In this document: one piece after another, positions 59,831 through 64,000 of the stretch
How positions within the stretch are numbered: position 1 is the first letter of the stretch
Layout of the letters: each line of letters begins with the position of its first letter
Source: Rhynochetos jubatus
Lineage: Eukaryota; Chordata; Aves; Eurypygiformes; Rhynochetidae
DNA length: 64,000 nucleotides
Direction of reading: 5' to 3'
Assembly: GCA_027574665.1 (NCBI GenBank)
Contig: CM050652.1
Location: forward strand, 5,312,589 to 5,376,588
Notes under the pieces: generated by a model
What the model saw: only the letters and a program-made list of their open reading frames with translations
Told to the model about the DNA's origin: nothing
Database searches by the model: none
Translations under genes and position numbers: made by a program

Positions 59831-62065
59831 TAGTTCTTCTTCAAATCGTAATTCCTCTGATTTTATTTTTTTTTTTTACTTAGTCTTGATTTACATCTGG
59901 TTAAGGGGGTGTGTATGAATGAGGTCTAATGACCACCAGAAGGGTTGCTTTTGATTTGTACTGCTGAGTGAGCATCAAGCTTTCTATTCCAGGGAAAATA
60001 CACCTGAGCCTTACTAGATCTTAAAATATACTGGATATTAAAATGACAAACTCTGTTTTTCTTTTTCTTTCAACTGGACACAAGCAGATATAAAAAGGTG
60101 TTTAAAATATTTTTTTAATGTTAAAGGATGATCTCAGAGGAAGAAAATAATTTATAATGCTAAGGAAATCCCTTATATAGTCAAGAATGACAAAATGCAG
60201 GTGTCTTTAATTTTTTTAATTATGTAAGCGGTGTATTCGTCCCCACTAAAATATTAGCAGTGTTGTCATTAAAAAGTAGAGACTACATACTCACTGGGGA
60301 TACTCAAAGCATGTGGGTGTTGCAGACTGTGGAGACACACAACAAAGAAAGTAGGAAGGACCTTGACATAAGTGCTTTGAAAATGCAAAGATTGATGCGA
60401 AAGAGGAATCTGTGTAATAGAGTGAGAGCGATTCTGCATTGAGTTGCCATATAGTTTTTACACTTCTATTGTAATACCAGTTGCAGAGGCAGTGAGTGGG
60501 AAAGCTGTGATTAGAGCTGGCCTGTGCTCACAGTATCCACTCTCAGCATTTGGAAATTAGTCCTTGTTCTGAACCAAAACAGTGTTCTTTCACTCAGAAT
60601 TTTACAGCAACTGAAATGAAATGATGATAAAAGATTCAAGTCGATCAAAGAATTTAATTTTATTTCAAGATTTTTGCTTCATCAAAACAACTACTGGGTC
60701 AAATAAATGCATTTTAAAGTTATTTTGAAACAAAAATAATATTACTGTACAAGACAATTGATTTTTTTTTTCTTCTTGTACAACTAGTTACAACTTCATA
60801 TAATTGCATTCAAGGCTTCTGTTTTGATTAAAGAATTTTGTGATAGGGAAAGAAGATGGCAGGGTGAAGGAATTTATAGCTAATTTCAGCTTTGTCAGGG
60901 GAAAGCAGAGACTCATGTGTCTATGCAGAAGAGTAGTTTCTAAACTGTGTTTTATCTGCACTTATTCACTACCAAACATCATAAAAAGACACAACAGATA
61001 AACATTTTTTTAAATGCTCAGAAGAAATTACTGCTTTTGCGTAGTTGCTGCATCACTTTGGTCAAGGATCCACTTTCTAATCATGTATCTCCAGTTTTCT
61101 TTTGTAACACATTAATGGTTTTAGAGCTTTTATCTATTAATTAGAAAAAGAGGCAGTTGGTTGTACAGTTTCACCTGGTCAAGCCAAAGGACAGAGCTGA
61201 TTCTTGCACAGAATTCTGCTATCAGCTCCAGCACGGTAAACACAGAGAAGCTCTTCTGTCAGAGTAGTCAGCCCAGTGTAAAAGGAAAGCCAACATCCTC
61301 TGAAGGGTGGTATTGCAACACCAACATGAACGTGCCTGTCCTTATCACATAGGTAAACAGTAAAACAATGCCAACCAAGCTAGTGAAACATGCATACTGA
61401 TAAATATTTGTGAGATTGCTTGATTTGTTTTGCTTTGAAGAAAAGGAGGCAGGTACTTTTGGAAACTGTCTAGGATATAGCTGGAGCAGTTTGTTTAGAC
61501 ATTGATTAGATTCTTAACTTTTCTGGTGGCTGGATTTCACTGTGATGAGAGGATAGTATGTGCTGCTTGTTTGGGGAAAAATTGGACTTCTCTGTCCAGA
61601 AGTTCACAATCAGAAGTTTTCAGATCTGGTCTGGAAAGGGCCATTCATCTTCCAAGGGGGCTGATTTTGTAAAAGTCAGGTATTCTGAAGGAATCAAAAA
61701 AATTATGTTTCAACTGAAAGTTTATTTGGAAACCTTCTGCCTGATCACTGACACTGACAGTAGAGGTAGGAGTATGTCTCATTTATGATAAGCACTATTC
61801 AAGTGCCCGGGAAAGAATCATTCCCGTCCCTGAAACCCTCACAGCCCAAGAAGGTGGTTTGTAAAGGCAACATTACTGCCTACCGTTTGCTGAAAGAAGG
61901 TAAATGCACACAGAAAATGTGCAGCAGAGGCACAGCTGGAGTTAAATCTTCTGAATGTCATGTTAGTTTTGAAATGGAAAAGATTCTTCGCCTTCTGTTT
62001 AAGCTTAGTAGAAGTTTTGCTGAATTGGGATCCAGGACTACTAATCCAGAGATATTGACTCGCCC
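59831..62065. other. Unique AT-rich DNA, no gene seen
   Basis: T-rich patch at 59862-59879. The 104-codon + frame at 61785-62099 is the longest; it has no domain, and its 3' part runs into a MIR-like fragment, arguing against coding. Confidence 0.45.
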
Positions 62066-62115
62066 TGCATCTCAGTTTCCCTGTCTGCAGGGAGAGTAAT
62101 AATGTTATTTACATC
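62066..62115 (+). repeat. MIR-like SINE fragment
   Basis: CTGCATCTCAGTTTCCCTGTCTGCAGGGAGAGTAATAATGTTATTTAC follows the MIR pattern 'CCTCAGTTTCCTCATCTGTAAAATGGGGATAATAATAGTACCTAC' in + orientation. The CTCAGTTTCC and TAATAATG blocks are in place. Confidence 0.48.
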
Positions 62116-62999
62116 AGATTGTCATACACATCAGATTATCGTTTACATCTGGTTAGTCATAAAAATGTTATAGAATTCTATGGCATTTATTAAAATGTTA
62201 TAAAAGAACAAGATTCATCCACTACTCATTTCTCATTGTGAATGATTACTCAGAGTAGGTTTTTTCCTGATGTGATGCCCACCATCCTTTTAACCAAAAG
62301 AATAATGTGACTAACAGAAATTACTGTAATGTTGATAGTGAATGACAAATACTTTTTTTCCATGAATTCTTCACATTTTTAAAGAAACGACCGAAAGAGA
62401 AACATCCTTTCTGCAAATGTTCCTATGAACTAAAGCCACTTATTGCAAATAGGCACGAGTAGTGAATTAAAAACACACACCAGATTTTGATCTCAGTTCA
62501 ACAAGTTTTGCTTGGGCACAAGTCCATTGGCTTCTTCACTCAACCAAGCAAGACAGAAATCAGGCTGACATACGTATGCATGTCAGATAAAAGTGCGCAG
62601 GGTTATGTCCATATTAGTCATGCGATAACAGGACAGATACATGTTAGGGTGGAACAGTGTTAGCAAATTATCTCACAAAAGGCTATTTGTCTTCCTTGGG
62701 ACGTGTGCCACTGTTTTAACAAGTCTGAATAAATCTACATTCCTGACTTCCCGTTATGGAGACTTAATCCAGCGTGGTCAGTGAAGGGATGCAGGCTACA
62801 ATAAACTGGTTGGAGAAGGAAAAACTTTCAGAAGGTCTTGCATTTGCCCTCGTGTGTGTCCATGTTTCTGCACCCAGACTCCTCAAGGTGCCCAGCAGCA
62901 CACTGGGGAGACGGTGACAGAATGGGCTCACTAGAGGTGCCTGTAATCTAGCTGCGATGAGGCTGTCTGGATTCCCTTCATAATCACTGGCCAAATATT
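62116..62999. other. Unique DNA, no gene seen
   Basis: Starts with three loosely repeated units on 'TACATCAGATTGTCATA' (62110-62162). No gene or further element recognised. Confidence 0.42.
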
Positions 63000-63510
63000 G
63001 TAACATCAGTGATGTGTTTCATCTTATCTGCTGTAGTAGCAGCTATTTATGTCTTGGCTGTGAAGGGAGTTGAGGGGGACTAGCTTGGGTAGGGTGTGAG
63101 TGTCTTATTGCGTGCAGATAAATTTTGACTCGAATCATGAATCGGAGCTCCCCATGCCTGACAAACTTCAGCAGGAGGCAAAGTGCAAAGCCACTTAATT
63201 TTACCTGTTCTGTATTAAATGGCAGTGACGTGATGACATGCCTCAGCTCTCTGCACCACTGGTCCCCTCTCTGTAACTGTAAGAGAATCGTCACAGGAGA
63301 AACAACTGTCATTTAACCTTCCAGTTGGCTTTGCTTACACCACTACTAATTTGCCCTAAAGTGCACCGAGAGCACTCACATAATTCTGTCTTTCAGCAGC
63401 AGTCGCAGCAGCCTGTAGCTAAAATCTGTAGCAAACAGTAACTCCTTGAACTTCTTCAATTAAATATACAAAGCTGGCCTGCCTACACCTTAAATTAATC
63501 AAGCACACAT
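63000..63510. promoter_or_regulatory. Candidate conserved noncoding block
   Basis: Repeat-free stretch with CpGs at TTGCGTGC, ACTCGAATCATGAATCGG, GTGACGTGATGAC (CRE-like), AATCGTCAC, CACCGAGAG and GTCGCAG, plus CTTAATTTTACC, CTACTAATTTGCCC, CTTCAATTAAATA and CCTTAAATTAATC cores. A polypyrimidine stretch plus CAG at about 63387-63400 resembles a splice acceptor, but no long frame follows. A regulatory element is the better guess. Confidence 0.33.
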
Positions 63511-64000
63511 TCATAGTGAGGACTGAGCACAGAAAGAGAGAACATTTTCCTCTCCCCAAAACTCAGCGGAGTAGAACGGGTGACCTGGATCACATCTGCC
63601 CATGCTCACAACCCCTGCCTGCCTGTTGCTTTTAAGTTATGAACACTTTTTTTAACCAGTCTCTGACATATAAGTATTTACAAAACAAATTTCTGATCAC
63701 GGGATCTTGCTGTCAGCTACCAAATATGATTTGCTACACTGACTTTAGGACAGTCATAGATTAAGGGAAACAACTGGTCAATTCCTAATACTGTGTACTG
63801 GAACAGGACCTAAATTGTGAAGTTTACATATTGTTTAATACCGTGACCTCTGTGCACTTGCTAATCCCTCATCCACCATTCTGCAGTTTCTTTCTTGTCC
63901 ACAGCCTCCAGACTAATACCCAGAAAGATGCTTGGATTTCCGAGACTGCAAACCATGCAACTGTCAGATTCGCAGGGGATGATTTGTTGAGTCAGCACAC
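63511..64000. other. Unique DNA, no gene seen
   Basis: No gene, repeat or RNA signature recognised up to the window edge. Confidence 0.45.

Noticed and set aside
63385..63420. Splice acceptor and exon start (TTCTGTCTTTCAG at about 63388-63400)
   Set aside because: Such strings are frequent by chance, no donor or long frame follows, and no domain is seen.
1..64000. CRISPR array, bacterial operon, phage, integron or plasmid origin
   Set aside because: No regularly spaced direct repeats with unique spacers, no long tightly packed genes, no Shine-Dalgarno-led frames. Avian CR1 and ERVL elements fix the origin as vertebrate.

Overview
This window is vertebrate nuclear DNA, almost certainly from a bird. 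The clearest markers are two 5'-truncated CR1 retrotransposons with the classic avian 3' end (25188-26010 and 39857-40580), a much older CR1 copy (13282-14680), and a solo LTR of the avian ERVL type (3515-4298). Overall the sequence is AT-rich and CpG-poor, with long homopolymer and microsatellite tracts. I found no operons, bacterial signals, CRISPR array, tRNA or rRNA gene, and no host protein-coding exon that I can defend. The open frames present are short (the longest is about 165 codons), lack recognisable domains, and are what chance gives in 64 kb. The longest lies antisense inside the LTR, and others sit inside simple repeats.

Layout. 1-5 kb: a CpG-richer block, then a dense fossil-repeat zone with a LINE reverse-transcriptase relic carrying a one-base deletion, two tRNA-like SINE units, and the ERVL solo LTR. 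5.5-6 kb: an imperfect palindrome whose arms both look like the tail of an ancient MIR/L2-type element. 8.4-13 kb: CpG-bearing candidate conserved noncoding blocks. 13.3-14.7 kb: the old CR1. 15-24 kb: unique AT-rich DNA with an (ATTTT)n array and poly-T tracts. 25-26 kb: first young CR1. 29-30.5 kb: a 27-base poly-C run, then a 255-base tract without a single purine on the + strand. 31.9-32.2 kb and 41.3-42.1 kb: the two best candidate regulatory blocks. 39.9-40.6 kb: second young CR1. 43-48 kb: scattered MIR-like fossils and a 35-base poly-C run. 54.5 kb: a second LTR-like start. 55-64 kb: unique sequence with TA/TG microsatellites and further candidate conserved blocks.

The most economical reading is an intergenic gene desert or a very large intron. 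Nothing here acts as a multi-gene system. The interest lies in mobile-element history, unusual DNA structure-forming tracts, and possible long-range enhancers. Names of repeat families come from recalled consensus patterns, not from a database search, and element boundaries are approximate. Conserved-element calls rest on composition and motifs only, because no alignment could be run.
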